From Bacillota bacterium (GTDB lineage: Bacteria > Bacillota > UBA4882 > UBA8346), in the NCBI GenBank assembly GCA_023417475.1, contig JAEZFP010000008.1:42835-106834 (forward strand): a stretch of 64,000 bases of DNA. Direction: 5' to 3'. The notes under the pieces were generated by a model that did no database searches, was not told the origin of the DNA, and saw only the letters and a program-made list of their open reading frames with translations. Positions 7,055-16,267 of this stretch are shown in pieces. Position 1 is the stretch's first letter; each line of letters opens with the position of its first letter. Made by a program: the position numbers and the translations under genes.

Positions 7055-10000
7055 TTAGTTTTGCGAGGGTGAAACCGGAAATTGATAACTTTCCGAATAA
7101 ACTGCCAATCGTTCCAGTTCGGCTTGTAACTGCGGAAGTGTGGCCGAAGCGCCGGGCAGGTCCAGGGATTTTGCTTGGCGTTCGAGCGCCTGAGCGATTT
7201 TACCCAAGTCGTTGGCGCGGAGATTTAAAGCGCCGCCTTTGATCGAGTGCGCTTCGCGACGGACCGTTTCCAAATCGGTTTTGGCCAACGCTGCGTCGAT
7301 TTGGCCGCATTGCTTGCGGCAATTGCCAATGAACAAGGTAATTAACTGCTCCAGCAGTTGATAATCGTTTTCAAACTCCTGGAGCGCCAAGGGCATGTCA
7401 ATCGGTTCGGTTGACTTTGGCAACTCAAGCCGTTTGGTGGGCGAAGGTCGCTCGGGCCCGGTGTGCCCCGGGCGGGATAATGGGGGAGGAGTATCCCGGT
7501 CTTTCAACCAGAAGACGACTTTCCGTTGGAAAAATTCCTTTCGGAACGGCTTGGTGATCACATCATTCATGCCGGCGTCGAGGCATAGTTGAACGTCGGA
7601 TGCGAAGGCGTTGGCCGTCATTCCCAGGATCGGGACGGTTTGGCCGTTCGGTTGCTGACGGATTAGCCGGGTGGCTTCAAACCCGTCCATCTCCGGCATT
7701 TGAATGTCCATTAAGACCAGATCGGCATGGAGATTTTGATACAGCTCAACCGCAACTTTACCGTTATCGGCAATAACCACGTTGCATCCTAAACGGTCCA
7801 GATGGGCCATGGCGACTTCCTGATTGGTCGGATAATCCTCCACCAGCAAGACGGTTGATCCGGTCAAAAGCGGCAACGGTTCGGTCTCGGCCCCACCAAC
7901 CCCGTGGTGACGCGGCTCGCTCCCTGGTGTGACCAGGGTTAGCGGTAATGAAAACCAAAAGACGCTTCCTTGGCCGACCTTGCTGTGGACGCCGATCGTG
8001 CCGCCCATCAAATGCACCAATTCTTTAGAGATGGCCGTTCCCAGTCCGGTTCCGCCAAATTTGCGGGTGGTCGAGTCTTCGGCTTGGACAAACGCGTCAA
8101 AGATCAACGATTGTTGCTCGGGAGGGATCCCGATCCCAGTGTCGCAGATCTGAAAGAGCAGGGTGACACTGGTTTCATTCTGTTCCAACAAATGAACGTC
8201 AACGGTGATTTTGCCCTGAAAGGTGAATTTAATCGCGTTGCCGATCAGGTTGATCAGCACTTGGCGCAGCCGTAACGGATCGCCTTGTAAAGTCTGATGG
8301 AGCGCCGGATCGATGGCGCATTCGTATTCCAGCCCCTTATTGCGGGAATGGACGGCGTAGGTCGAGGTAATCGACTCCATTAACTGGTAGAGATCGAACG
8401 GTTCATGATTGATCCGCAATTTGCCGGCTTCAATCGTTGAGATATCCAACGTATGGTTGATGAGTTCCATCAATTTTTCGGACTCTTCAATGATCAATTG
8501 AGTGTAATGTTGGCGTTGACTGGGATTTTTAGCGGTATTGAGAATCTCGGCAAAGCCAATGATGCAGTTAAGCGGGGTCCGGATCTCATGACTCATATTA
8601 GCCAGAAAACGGCTTTTGGCTTGATTCGCTTTGTTCGCCTCGGTAATGGCCGCTTGCAACTGTTCGTTGACTTGCCGGAAATCGGCGTTCCGGTCCTCCA
8701 ATTCCGTGTTTTTGGCCGCCAGGGCTTTCAGGAGTTCCTCCCGGTCCCGCTCGGCGGCGATCCGGGCTTGTGACATGAGGACGCTGTGAAGCGCGGAACT
8801 GAAATTGGTCCGCAGCATTTCATAGACGACCCCTTCCAGCGGACCCATTTCAAAAACGACCAATCCCAGTTGATCGCCTTTATAAAAACAGGATTGGACT
8901 AATAAAGTATAACGGCGGTCCGCCGGCAAAATTCCGTCCGGCAGTAATTTATAACAGGGATAGGGCGAACGTTGGCTGTCGGCGAGCGGGAGCCGCCGGT
9001 TGTCATCCATCGCGAAGATTAACTCGGCCGTCAATGGCTCCGCTGCGCCAAGCTCCTGATAGAGCGCTAAGTAACATCCGGGGATGCCGAGTTTTGGAAG
9101 ATCGCGTTCAATCACTTCGATCAATTCGTCATAGGTCAATGAAGTATTAAACGCTCCGCCCACCTGAACCAGCCCCGGAGCGGAATAGCCGGGAATTGCC
9201 GGACGGTACTCCAGCGTTTTACAGATCAGAGTCCGGGCTTGATGAGCGAGATTTTCGGCCTGATTCAGTTTGTCGGGAGGAAGCTGGGGCCATAATCCGA
9301 TTCGCAATGCGGAGATCAGGTTTTGGGCGTACACAATGTCTTGGGGCGTATGCAGCGAATCAAGATGCTCCGAGACGGCTTTTAACAGCCCTTTCCCCGT
9401 GCCGGCGGCGGTCAAGTCGAGGATGAATTGCTTTATCAAGTTATCCAACAGCGCCGGGTGGTCCTTATCAATGATTTTGCCGATCAAGGGTTTCATTTTC
9501 GCGATGAGCGCGGGACGATTTTGCTTAATCGCGGTTACCCATTGCTTTTCCGGAGCGTCAAGGGGTTGACCGGCCATGGCCGGCGGGATCCCGGCTTTGC
9601 GGATAATTCCTTCATAACAACCGCAGGATTGACGAATGATGGTTTTGACGGGCATCAGAATTTGGGCGGGGACTTCCCGCCCGAGGAGCAGTTGCAAGAG
9701 AGAAGTTACCGCTTGGTAACCGTGTTGCTCGAAGTTGAGTTCCAACGTTGTCAGCGGCGGAACCGAAGTCACGCTTTCATTGCGATTGTTATAACCGACT
9801 ACGGCAATATCGTGCGGCACAGCGATCCCCAAAACGCGCAGCTGTTCTACGGCCGCCGCGGAAAGCGTGTCGCTCACGGTGACAATGGCCTCAATATCAA
9901 TTCCTGGCTTTAAACCGCGATTTTCAAATAAATCGGCGGTTCCCCGCAAGCCTTCCTGATAAGTGATCTCTTGCGTCAAAAAGACCAGTTCCGGGCGGAA

Positions 10001-10498
10001 CTCGATCTCGTACTCCCGCAATATTTGGCGATACGCCTCGTAACGCATTTCCGACCCGAAATGCCCGGGAACCCGTCCGATAAAAGCAATTTTCCGCAAA
10101 CCGTGGTCAGCGATGAGATGAACCATCAATTCCCGAATTCCCTCATTATCATTGGGCAGGATCGCGGGAATCCCCGATAAGGGCATCGCGATGCCGACAA
10201 TCGGAAGCGGCCGGAAACGGCGGTGCAATTCTTCCACCGCCTGCATGGTCATATAATGCCGCAATGAAGTGCCCCAGGAGATAATACCGTCCACGCTATG
10301 CGAGTTTAAAAACTTGATCACGGTGATCTCCCCCTGATTAACCTCACGGTCAAACAGGGTCGAACCGCCGATGAAATTGATCAAATTGAGATCGTAATCT
10401 GCGGCGGCTTTGGCGATGCCGTGCAAGAGTTCCAGTCCGATCCCGTCGTAACCGTGTTGGGCGATATAACCGACGGTCAAGCGTTTGCCTGATTTCAT
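7055..10498 (-). CDS. Soluble hybrid histidine kinase with LacI-type ligand domain
   Basis: 1147 residues with no membrane segment. Order: a LacI/periplasmic-binding-protein-like sensor (about 7-290, ending in RQSCGCYEG), a helical linker, a GAF-like region (about 440-590), coiled coil (590-630), HisKA with H637 (SHEIRTPLN), HATPase with GTGLG near 816-820, a receiver with D931 (LVLMDIQMP), and a C-terminal HPt with H1084 (AHSIKGGA). All phosphorelay residues are present. It lacks the DNA-binding helix of LacI, so it probably senses an intracellular sugar-like ligand. GAGGTAG precedes ATG 10498. HPt output may pass to the REC-HD-GYP protein next door. Confidence 0.9.
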   Translation of the reverse strand: MKSGKRLTVGYIAQHGYDGIGLELLHGIAKAAADYDLNLINFIGGSTLFDREVNQGEITVIKFLNSHSVDGIISWGTSLRHYMTMQAVEELHRRFRPLPIVGIAMPLSGIPAILPNDNEGIRELMVHLIADHGLRKIAFIGRVPGHFGSEMRYEAYRQILREYEIEFRPELVFLTQEITYQEGLRGTADLFENRGLKPGIDIEAIVTVSDTLSAAAVEQLRVLGIAVPHDIAVVGYNNRNESVTSVPPLTTLELNFEQHGYQAVTSLLQLLLGREVPAQILMPVKTIIRQSCGCYEGIIRKAGIPPAMAGQPLDAPEKQWVTAIKQNRPALIAKMKPLIGKIIDKDHPALLDNLIKQFILDLTAAGTGKGLLKAVSEHLDSLHTPQDIVYAQNLISALRIGLWPQLPPDKLNQAENLAHQARTLICKTLEYRPAIPGYSAPGLVQVGGAFNTSLTYDELIEVIERDLPKLGIPGCYLALYQELGAAEPLTAELIFAMDDNRRLPLADSQRSPYPCYKLLPDGILPADRRYTLLVQSCFYKGDQLGLVVFEMGPLEGVVYEMLRTNFSSALHSVLMSQARIAAERDREELLKALAAKNTELEDRNADFRQVNEQLQAAITEANKANQAKSRFLANMSHEIRTPLNCIIGFAEILNTAKNPSQRQHYTQLIIEESEKLMELINHTLDISTIEAGKLRINHEPFDLYQLMESITSTYAVHSRNKGLEYECAIDPALHQTLQGDPLRLRQVLINLIGNAIKFTFQGKITVDVHLLEQNETSVTLLFQICDTGIGIPPEQQSLIFDAFVQAEDSTTRKFGGTGLGTAISKELVHLMGGTIGVHSKVGQGSVFWFSLPLTLVTPGSEPRHHGVGGAETEPLPLLTGSTVLLVEDYPTNQEVAMAHLDRLGCNVVIADNGKVAVELYQNLHADLVLMDIQMPEMDGFEATRLIRQQPNGQTVPILGMTANAFASDVQLCLDAGMNDVITKPFRKEFFQRKVVFWLKDRDTPPPLSRPGHTGPERPSPTKRLELPKSTEPIDMPLALQEFENDYQLLEQLITLFIGNCRKQCGQIDAALAKTDLETVRREAHSIKGGALNLRANDLGKIAQALERQAKSLDLPGASATLPQLQAELERLAVYSESYQFPVSPSQN

Positions 10499-10612
10499 GC
10501 GCTACCTCGGAAACTGAATTTTTGATCGTTTACTACTATTTTCGGCATGGAAAAAGAATTAATAAGAGATCTTTTTTCCGGTACGCGCCGGCCTGCCGGC
10601 GTCGCCCATCAA

Positions 10613-12043
10613 TCACGGAATATGCAACGGTCGGGAGTCGGGGTCAGTGGCAATCACCCGTTTGAGCCTGTGGATGCCCTCTTGAATCCGGGTTTCATTC
10701 AGATGACCGTAACCCAATACCAGCTTGTGACGGTGCAAGCCGTTGCGGACCGCGTAGTTTTCCACCGGATACACCACCACGCCCGCTGCCCGGCAACGCT
10801 CGACCAAAGCGGGATCGAACTCAATCCCTTCAAACTCCGCGATCAAATGGAGTCCGGTCGAAGCGCCGCTTACGCGGACTTGATCCGGAAACGACGTTTG
10901 CAACGTTCTGATCAAACAATCGCGCCGTTGCCGGTAGAGTTTTTTCATGCGAAAGACGTGCCGTTCGACATAACCGTTGACCAACAGCTCCGCCAGCACC
11001 AACTGGTTAAGGGAATGGCAATGGATGTCGGTAAGCTTCTTCAACCGTCCAAACGCTTCGGCCAACGCCCGCGGCAGCACCATATAACCCAAACGCAGCG
11101 ACGGAAAAAGCGTTTTACTGAAAGTTCCCAGATAAATAACCCGTTCCGGGTCGAGACCTTGGACGGCGCTGAGTGGCGGACCGTCATAGCGAAACTCGCT
11201 ATCGTAGTCGTCTTCAATGATCCACGACTTACTGTCGCGGGCATGGCGGATCAAGCCAACCCGGCGGTTGATCGGCAGGATTGAGCCCAAAGGGAATTGA
11301 TGTGACGGTGTAATGACAATTAACGAAGGTCCGGTGAATTCGGTCAACGCTTCCACCATCAGACCGTTCTGGTCGACCGCGACGGGGATGGTTGGCACGA
11401 CGGGATCCGCGAAGATCCGGGCGATGTCTTGATTGGCCGGATCCTCTACAATAACTTGCGCGACGCGCGATACCAACGCTTTGGCGACCAGCGCCAATCC
11501 TTGAACCGAACCGGAGGTGATCAGGAGCTGTTCCGGTTGGCAAATGACGCCGCGATTGCGGCGTAACATGCCACAGATCAGTTCCCGCAATTGGATTTGG
11601 CCGGCCGGGGCGCCGTAACCTAAAGCGGCGACCGAAGCATTTTGCCAAACGATCCGGTTGGCTTGGATCCACGGTTGGGACTGGAATTGGTCGATGGCGG
11701 GGATCCCGGAACGGAAATCAATTTGACCGGGAGCGGGCGGGTTATTATCCGGAACGGGGATTGTCGGAGCGGTTGCCGGCGGAGTGGTAGCGTCCAAGGA
11801 AGCATCCGCCGCGACATAGGTTCCGGAGCCATGTTGTCCGGAAATGAAGCCCTCGGCCATTAAAAGCTCATAGGCGGTCAAGACGGTGTTGCGGGCCACC
11901 TGCAGATCGGCGGCCAATTCGCGACTGCCGGGAAGCCGGAATCCCGCCGCCAACGTTCCGTTTAATATTTGGGAGCGAATTTGGAGATAAATCTGGCGTG
12001 ACAGGGATAAATCCGTTTTCGGGTCGATTTGAATCAGGATCAT
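10613..12043 (-). CDS. MocR/GabR-type regulator (GntR-aminotransferase fusion)
   Basis: About 476 residues. Residues 1-75 form a GntR winged helix (LSRQIYLQIRSQILNGTL ... GSRELAADLQVARNTV). The rest is a fold-type I aminotransferase domain with the PLP lysine in GTFSKTLFPSLRLGY. Family members bind PLP or its adducts and control vitamin B6 or amino-acid genes. ATG 12043 after GGGAGG is chosen; an upstream ATG at 12118 would read through the operator repeats. It is divergent from the flavoprotein gene at 12161, which is the likely target along with itself. Confidence 0.88.
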   Translation of the reverse strand: MILIQIDPKTDLSLSRQIYLQIRSQILNGTLAAGFRLPGSRELAADLQVARNTVLTAYELLMAEGFISGQHGSGTYVAADASLDATTPPATAPTIPVPDNNPPAPGQIDFRSGIPAIDQFQSQPWIQANRIVWQNASVAALGYGAPAGQIQLRELICGMLRRNRGVICQPEQLLITSGSVQGLALVAKALVSRVAQVIVEDPANQDIARIFADPVVPTIPVAVDQNGLMVEALTEFTGPSLIVITPSHQFPLGSILPINRRVGLIRHARDSKSWIIEDDYDSEFRYDGPPLSAVQGLDPERVIYLGTFSKTLFPSLRLGYMVLPRALAEAFGRLKKLTDIHCHSLNQLVLAELLVNGYVERHVFRMKKLYRQRRDCLIRTLQTSFPDQVRVSGASTGLHLIAEFEGIEFDPALVERCRAAGVVVYPVENYAVRNGLHRHKLVLGYGHLNETRIQEGIHRLKRVIATDPDSRPLHIP

Positions 12044-12061
12044 TGGAAATCCTCCCGTTTG

Positions 12062-12112
12062 ATAAGTGGTTCCTTTGAAAAAACGAATAAGTGGAACTTT
12101 GAACAACCACTC
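12062..12112. promoter_or_regulatory. MocR operator repeats
   Basis: ATAAGTGGTTCCTTTGAA (12062-12079) and ATAAGTGGAACTTTGAA (12087-12103) are direct repeats 25 bp apart. An inverted half-site AACCACT follows at 12106-12112. They fill the divergent region between the MocR regulator and the flavoprotein. MocR proteins are known to bind paired direct and inverted repeats, so this is the likely operator. Confidence 0.7.
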
Positions 12113-12160
12113 TTTCATGATACGCTATTTTCAAGCAAGCCACAAGCTGGGGGGTGCAAC

Positions 12161-12781
12161 ATGCGAGCGTTGGTCGTATTCGGTCATCCGGCGCCGGACA
12201 GCTTTAACCGGGCCATTGCCGACCAAGTGGTATTAACGCTTGTCGAACAAGGTTACCGGGTCGACTTCCATGACTTATATCAGGAAGCCTTTGATCCGAT
12301 CGCCACTGCGGCGGAGCTGCCGCGCGAAGGGGAGATTCCGGGGACGGTCGCCCGGCATTGCCTGGAATTGTCTGAAGCCGACGCAATTGTAATCGTCCAT
12401 CCCAATTGGTGGGGACAACCGCCGGCGATTGTCAAGGGTTGGATTGACCGGGTGTTCCGCCCGGGGGTAGCTTATGAGTTTCAACCGGGGGATCAGGGCG
12501 AAGGCGTGCCGGTCGGTTTGTTGAAAGCCCGGGCGGCTTTGATCCTCAATACCTCCAATACGGCGGCCGAACGGGAACGGCGGGCGTTTGGTGACCCGTT
12601 GGAACTGCTATGGCGAAATTGTCTTTTTAACCTATGCGGAGTGCAGCAAGTCGGGCGGCGGATGTTTGAGGTAATCGTAACCAGTAGTCCGCGGCAACGC
12701 CAACAATGGTTGACGGAGGTCCGGGAATTAGTCCGGCAATACTTTCCTAACGAGGAGCGGAACAATGATCCGAAAATGTGA
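12161..12781 (+). CDS. NAD(P)H dehydrogenase (quinone)-like flavodoxin-fold protein
   Basis: 206 residues of the flavodoxin-2/NQO1-KefF family. The FMN/FAD phosphate loop is GHPAPDSFN (about residues 8-16) and the nicotinamide/isoalloxazine loop is HPNWWGQPPAIVKGWIDRVF. It probably carries out two-electron reduction of quinones or similar electrophiles. ATG 12161 after GGGGGGTG is used; longer in-frame starts would cross the operator. It overlaps the following GNAT by 17 bp and is divergent from, and probably controlled by, the MocR regulator. Confidence 0.85.
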   Translation: MRALVVFGHPAPDSFNRAIADQVVLTLVEQGYRVDFHDLYQEAFDPIATAAELPREGEIPGTVARHCLELSEADAIVIVHPNWWGQPPAIVKGWIDRVFRPGVAYEFQPGDQGEGVPVGLLKARAALILNTSNTAAERERRAFGDPLELLWRNCLFNLCGVQQVGRRMFEVIVTSSPRQRQQWLTEVRELVRQYFPNEERNNDPKM

Positions 12782-13265
12782 AGCGCAAGACTTTGAAACG
12801 ATTTACGAAATAATTAACGATGCCGCCCAAGCTTATCAGGGAGCGATTCCCGCGGACCAATGGCATCAACCGTACATGGGGCGCCCCGAATTAGCGGCTG
12901 AAATCGCCGCAGGAGTCGACTTCTGGGGTTATGAGGACGAAGGTGGGCTGATTGGAGTCATGGGGATCCAACCCAAAGGAGAGGTGGATCTGATCCGTCA
13001 CGCTTACGTCCGGACCAGCTGCCGCAATCAAGGAATCGGCGGCCAATTACTCCGATTTTTGCAGCGCCAAACGGCGCAACCCATCTTGATCGGAACTTGG
13101 CAAGCCGCGGTCTGGGCGGTTCGCTTTTATGAAAAACACGGTTTCCGGCTGGTGGATCCCGGTGTAAAGGACCGTCTCCTGCAACGTTATTGGTCGGTGG
13201 GCGAACGTCAGATTGCCACTTCGGTCGTTTTGGCCGATGCGCGTTGGTTGCAGCGCGAACGATAA
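12765..13265 (+). CDS. GNAT N-acetyltransferase
   Basis: 166 residues of the GNAT fold. The acetyl-CoA loop is visible as CRNQGIGGQLLRFL (about residues 85-98), and AVRFYEKHGFRLVD is the usual C-terminal strand-helix. The substrate is unknown. It starts at ATG 12765 (GAGGAG upstream), inside the end of the flavoprotein gene, so the two are co-translated. A palindromic terminator follows. Confidence 0.85.
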   Translation: MIRKCEAQDFETIYEIINDAAQAYQGAIPADQWHQPYMGRPELAAEIAAGVDFWGYEDEGGLIGVMGIQPKGEVDLIRHAYVRTSCRNQGIGGQLLRFLQRQTAQPILIGTWQAAVWAVRFYEKHGFRLVDPGVKDRLLQRYWSVGERQIATSVVLADARWLQRER

Positions 13266-13294
13266 AGGGGCGAAACAGATAGGTGGGGGGCTCA

Positions 13295-13326
13295 AAACTC
13301 CAAGCGCAAGCTGCGCTTGGAGTTTT
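13295..13326. terminator. Palindromic terminator
   Basis: AACTCCAAGCGCA, loop AGC, TGCGCTTGGAGTT, then TTT: a 13-bp perfect stem closing the flavoprotein-GNAT operon. Confidence 0.9.
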
Positions 13327-13640
13327 TCAACGTTTCTGTCAAAAGGATGATTAATCGTTAATAAAAATAATAAAAATAAATAAAAATTAATTTTAAAAAA
13401 TGTTCGATTTTTTTGAAAAACCCGTTAAGAATCGAGCCAAAAATTCGATATAATATTATAGATAACTTATAACGATCATCCGATGAAAAAGACCTGATTG
13501 TGGAGCTAACCTGTGTTACAATTAAAGTGGTCAAATTTCCGGGGATCGGTTGAGTCGGTTTGCTTCAAGCGTTGGTTGGAGTGATCGCGAAGTACTTTTG
13601 GACAGTACGTAAGAACGCATGAAAAGGGGTTATTCATAAC
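13327..13640. other. AT-rich gene-free stretch before the CheX-like gene
   Basis: Contains an A/T-only run around 13360-13405 and a TATAAT at 13449-13454 with only a weak -35 (TTAAGA at 13425-13430, 18-bp spacer). That is the best candidate promoter for the gene at 13641. No small ORF with a good ribosome-binding site was seen. Confidence 0.5.
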
Positions 13641-14108
13641 ATGGAAGTAAACTTTATTAACCCGTTTATTGAAGCCAGTCAAAACATCATCGGACAGGTA
13701 GCCGGGTTTCAGGTAACGCTGGGTAAGGTTATCATAAAACAATCGCCGTATACCGCCGAAAATTTGGTGGTTTTGATCGGGTTGACCGGGAAAATTCGGG
13801 GCACGGCGGTTTTCGCCTACCGGCCGGAGGTCGCTTGCCGGGTTGCTTCGGCGATGATGGGCGGGATGCCGGTGACGCAATTGGACGAGTTGTCAAAGAG
13901 CGCGATCTCCGAATTGAGCAACATGATCTTGGGTCATGCCGCCACGATTTTTTCCGATCGCGACATTAAGATCGACATTTCTCCGCCAACGCTTTTGGTC
14001 GGCGATAATCTGCAATTCAGCAACGACAACGCGAAGATCGTTTCCATTCCGCTGATCTTTGATACGGGCGACACGATTCATTTGGATGTTTCTTTCGCGG
14101 AAGGTTGA
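13641..14108 (+). CDS. CheX-like chemotaxis phosphatase domain protein
   Basis: 155 residues matching the CheC/CheX/FliY fold. The signature S-x3-E-x2-N is visible in SKSAISELSNMILGHA (about residues 85-100), which carries the glutamate and asparagine that attack CheY~P. CheX-type proteins dephosphorylate CheY and are dimers. It is a lone gene with its own terminator; no che or fli genes are adjacent, although a chemoreceptor is encoded at 43517. AAGGGGT precedes ATG 13641. Confidence 0.82.
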   Translation: MEVNFINPFIEASQNIIGQVAGFQVTLGKVIIKQSPYTAENLVVLIGLTGKIRGTAVFAYRPEVACRVASAMMGGMPVTQLDELSKSAISELSNMILGHAATIFSDRDIKIDISPPTLLVGDNLQFSNDNAKIVSIPLIFDTGDTIHLDVSFAEG

Positions 14109-14133
14109 TTGTCAAGCCATAATAGCGCGGACA

Positions 14134-14177
14134 AAGGCTCGTCATTTCAAAAAAAATTCGAAATACGAGCCTTTTTG
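14134..14177 (+). terminator. Intrinsic terminator
   Basis: AAAGGCTCGT (14134-14143) pairs with ACGAGCCTTT, with an inner ATTTC/GAAAT stem, followed by TTTT. It ends the CheX-like gene. Confidence 0.88.
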
Positions 14178-14275
14178 TTGTGTATTGAAAATGTTAGCTA
14201 GATTTTACAAAGCGTTCATTTTGTGCTAAACACGGGTTTCCCAGATTGCCACTCCGATGTTCGGGGTTATGTTCA

Positions 14276-14304
14276 TTGACAGAACGGACAAAGGTACGTA
14301 TCAT
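14276..14304 (+). promoter_or_regulatory. Promoter of the exbB operon
   Basis: TTGACA (14276-14281), 17-bp spacer, TATCAT (14299-14304), 73 bp before exbB. No iron-type operator is evident at it. Confidence 0.65.
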
Positions 14305-14377
14305 TGAAATGGAGACTTTTTGCATTCTTTCCTTACGTTTATAAAAATAATCATCTCATCCACGAGGGGGTAAGATC

Positions 14378-14980
14378 ATGTTGCATCTATTGACTCAAGG
14401 GGGCTGGGTAGTTATTCCCCTGGCGGTATGCTCGATCTTGGCTACGATCATTGTCTTGGAACGGATCTTTTTTTACTTGACGTTTAAGGCATTGGATGAA
14501 CAAGAACTGAATCTGTTGCGAATTTACTTACAGCAAGGCAAAATTGACGACGCCCGGAAAATGGCGATTGAATCCCGGTCGGCGTTGGGACAGGTGATTG
14601 AAGCGGGATTGCGGCAACGGGAGAACGACCGGCAATTGGTCGAACTGGTGATGCAGTCCGCCGGCGAGTTTCAAGCCAAACGGTTGCAACGGGGTTTGAA
14701 TTTATTGGATACCATCGTCACCGCCAGTCCGTTGCTGGGACTGTTGGGAACGGTGACCGGAATTATCAAGGCCTTTTCCGCCATTGCCATCGGCGGGGCG
14801 TCGCAAACGACGCAATTGAGCGCCGGTATCGCCGAAGCGCTTTATAACACGGCATTTGGATTGGCGATTGCGATTCCGGCATTGTTTTTCGTGAACATTT
14901 TCTACGGGATCGCTGAGAAAAAAGCCGGCGATCTGAGTGCCAAAGCGCAAGAAATATTGACCATCCTGCAAAAAGGCTGA
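14378..14980 (+). CDS. exbB: ExbB/TolQ/MotA-family proton channel
   Basis: 200 residues with three predicted membrane helices: about residues 10-32, then two after the cytoplasmic loop. The family segment ASPLLGLLGTVTGIIKAF and the third helix YNTAFGLAIAIPALFFVN are clear. With ExbD it forms the inner-membrane proton channel that energises TonB. First gene of a five-gene operon (exbB-exbD-tonB-cohesin-SLH). GAGGGGG precedes ATG 14378. Confidence 0.93.
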   Translation: MLHLLTQGGWVVIPLAVCSILATIIVLERIFFYLTFKALDEQELNLLRIYLQQGKIDDARKMAIESRSALGQVIEAGLRQRENDRQLVELVMQSAGEFQAKRLQRGLNLLDTIVTASPLLGLLGTVTGIIKAFSAIAIGGASQTTQLSAGIAEALYNTAFGLAIAIPALFFVNIFYGIAEKKAGDLSAKAQEILTILQKG

Positions 14981-14990
14981 GGTGGATAAC

Positions 14991-15431
14991 ATGGCAATCA
15001 AGTTAGCGATCAAACGGCGGCGACCCCGGATCGAACTGGTACCAATGATTGACGTGATGTTTTTCATGTTGGTCTTCTTTATGCTGTTCGCCACCTTTAA
15101 AGGCGCTCAGACCGGAGTGGCGGTGGAACTCCCCAAAACGTTGCATGTTGGCAAAGCGCAACAAAATACGGTGGTTATCAGTATTAATCAGGGGTCGCAA
15201 TTGTTTTACGGTAAAGAGGCGGTTGCGGTAGGCCAGTTAAAAGAAAGAATCCGGCGCGAGTTGCAAAACGATCCCGACACCCAAGTGGTGATCCGGCCCG
15301 ACGCCACGGTAGCCTACGCGAAAGTGGTTCAAGTGATGGATGTTTTGGCCGGCGTGGGAGTGAAAAAACCGGTGCTGGGGGTGGATCGGAAACAGATCCC
15401 CAACGCCAACCATTCCGAAACGGCGGAATAA
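14991..15431 (+). CDS. exbD: ExbD/TolR-family protein
   Basis: 146 residues: a short basic N-terminus, one membrane helix (VPMIDVMFFMLVFFML) carrying the essential aspartate of the family (D21), and a periplasmic domain. ATG 14991 after GAGGTGG is chosen; GTG 14982 would lie within that site. It follows exbB by 10 bp and acts with it as the proton-driven motor for TonB. Confidence 0.93.
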   Translation: MAIKLAIKRRRPRIELVPMIDVMFFMLVFFMLFATFKGAQTGVAVELPKTLHVGKAQQNTVVISINQGSQLFYGKEAVAVGQLKERIRRELQNDPDTQVVIRPDATVAYAKVVQVMDVLAGVGVKKPVLGVDRKQIPNANHSETAE

Positions 15432-15457
15432 CGGGATGGGAGGAGGACGGATAACCG

Positions 15458-16255
15458 ATGACTGGGAGCGAACGGAATAATTATCTCTTCGCCATCATGT
15501 TTTCCGCGATATTCCATATGGGGTTAATGCTGATCGTTCCGGGCCAGTTTTTTGCGGCCCAATCCCTCGACCCCAAGTTGGACACGATTACGGTGGGAAC
15601 CATGGAACTGGCCGGGGATTCGGGCACGGTGCTGAATACCGGCGGCGGCGGTTCCCCGGCAACGGCGGAAGCCAACTCCACGCCGGTCAAAACCGACCCG
15701 TCGACCCAACCTGCGTTGCGTCACGATTCCAAACCCGGCAAGGCAAACCCGGCGCCGCAGGATAAAACCGGCGCTCCGGGCGAACTGACTACCGGGGACA
15801 AGGCCAAAACCGTCGTTCCGCCGGCCGGTAAGCAAGGCGATCCCGGTGGACAGCCCGGAACCGGTGGGGGCGGAACTGGTAGCGGTGGCGGCAACGGCAA
15901 CGGCGAAGGGCCCGGTTCCGGTTCGGGGCGCCCCGGTAAAGCGGTTGGGTTGGGTACCGGTGAACAGTTGGTGGCGATCCCGTCGAAGCCGATTTACCCA
16001 AAAAACGCCTTAAATGAAGGGGTTGAAGGCGACGTCGTCGTTAGACTGCTGGTGAAAGCCGACGGAACCTTGGAAGGGATCGATTTTGTCAAACACGCAA
16101 GCGATGCCCGGTTGGACCAGGCGGTCCTCAACCGGATCAAACGGGATTGGAAGCTGAAACAATGGCCGGTCGCCTATCTGCTGGAGTTGGGTGTCACTTT
16201 CCGGTTGGACAGCGGTGTAAATGTGAATTATTTTCACGCGGAGACGCGACCGTAA
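15458..16255 (+). CDS. tonB: TonB-family energy transducer
   Basis: 265 residues. One N-terminal helix (about 7-29) carries S16 and H20 (FSAIFHMGL), matching the S/H pair that couples TonB to ExbB-ExbD. A long Pro/Gly/Lys-rich periplasmic spacer (about 60-165) leads to a C-terminal TonB fold (YPKNALNEGVEGDVVVRLLV ... DGTLEGIDF ... LDQAVLNRIKRDW). It should span to the outer membrane and energise receptors. No TonB-dependent receptor lies in the window. The next two genes encode exported proteins instead. Confidence 0.92.
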   Translation: MTGSERNNYLFAIMFSAIFHMGLMLIVPGQFFAAQSLDPKLDTITVGTMELAGDSGTVLNTGGGGSPATAEANSTPVKTDPSTQPALRHDSKPGKANPAPQDKTGAPGELTTGDKAKTVVPPAGKQGDPGGQPGTGGGGTGSGGGNGNGEGPGSGSGRPGKAVGLGTGEQLVAIPSKPIYPKNALNEGVEGDVVVRLLVKADGTLEGIDFVKHASDARLDQAVLNRIKRDWKLKQWPVAYLLELGVTFRLDSGVNVNYFHAETRP

Positions 16256-16267
16256 GGAGGTTTCGCA

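Noticed and set aside
7024..7056. Terminator for the hybrid kinase
   Set aside because: The AATCGCCG/CGGCGATT stem has its T-run on the plus-strand side only, so it does not fit the minus-strand transcript.
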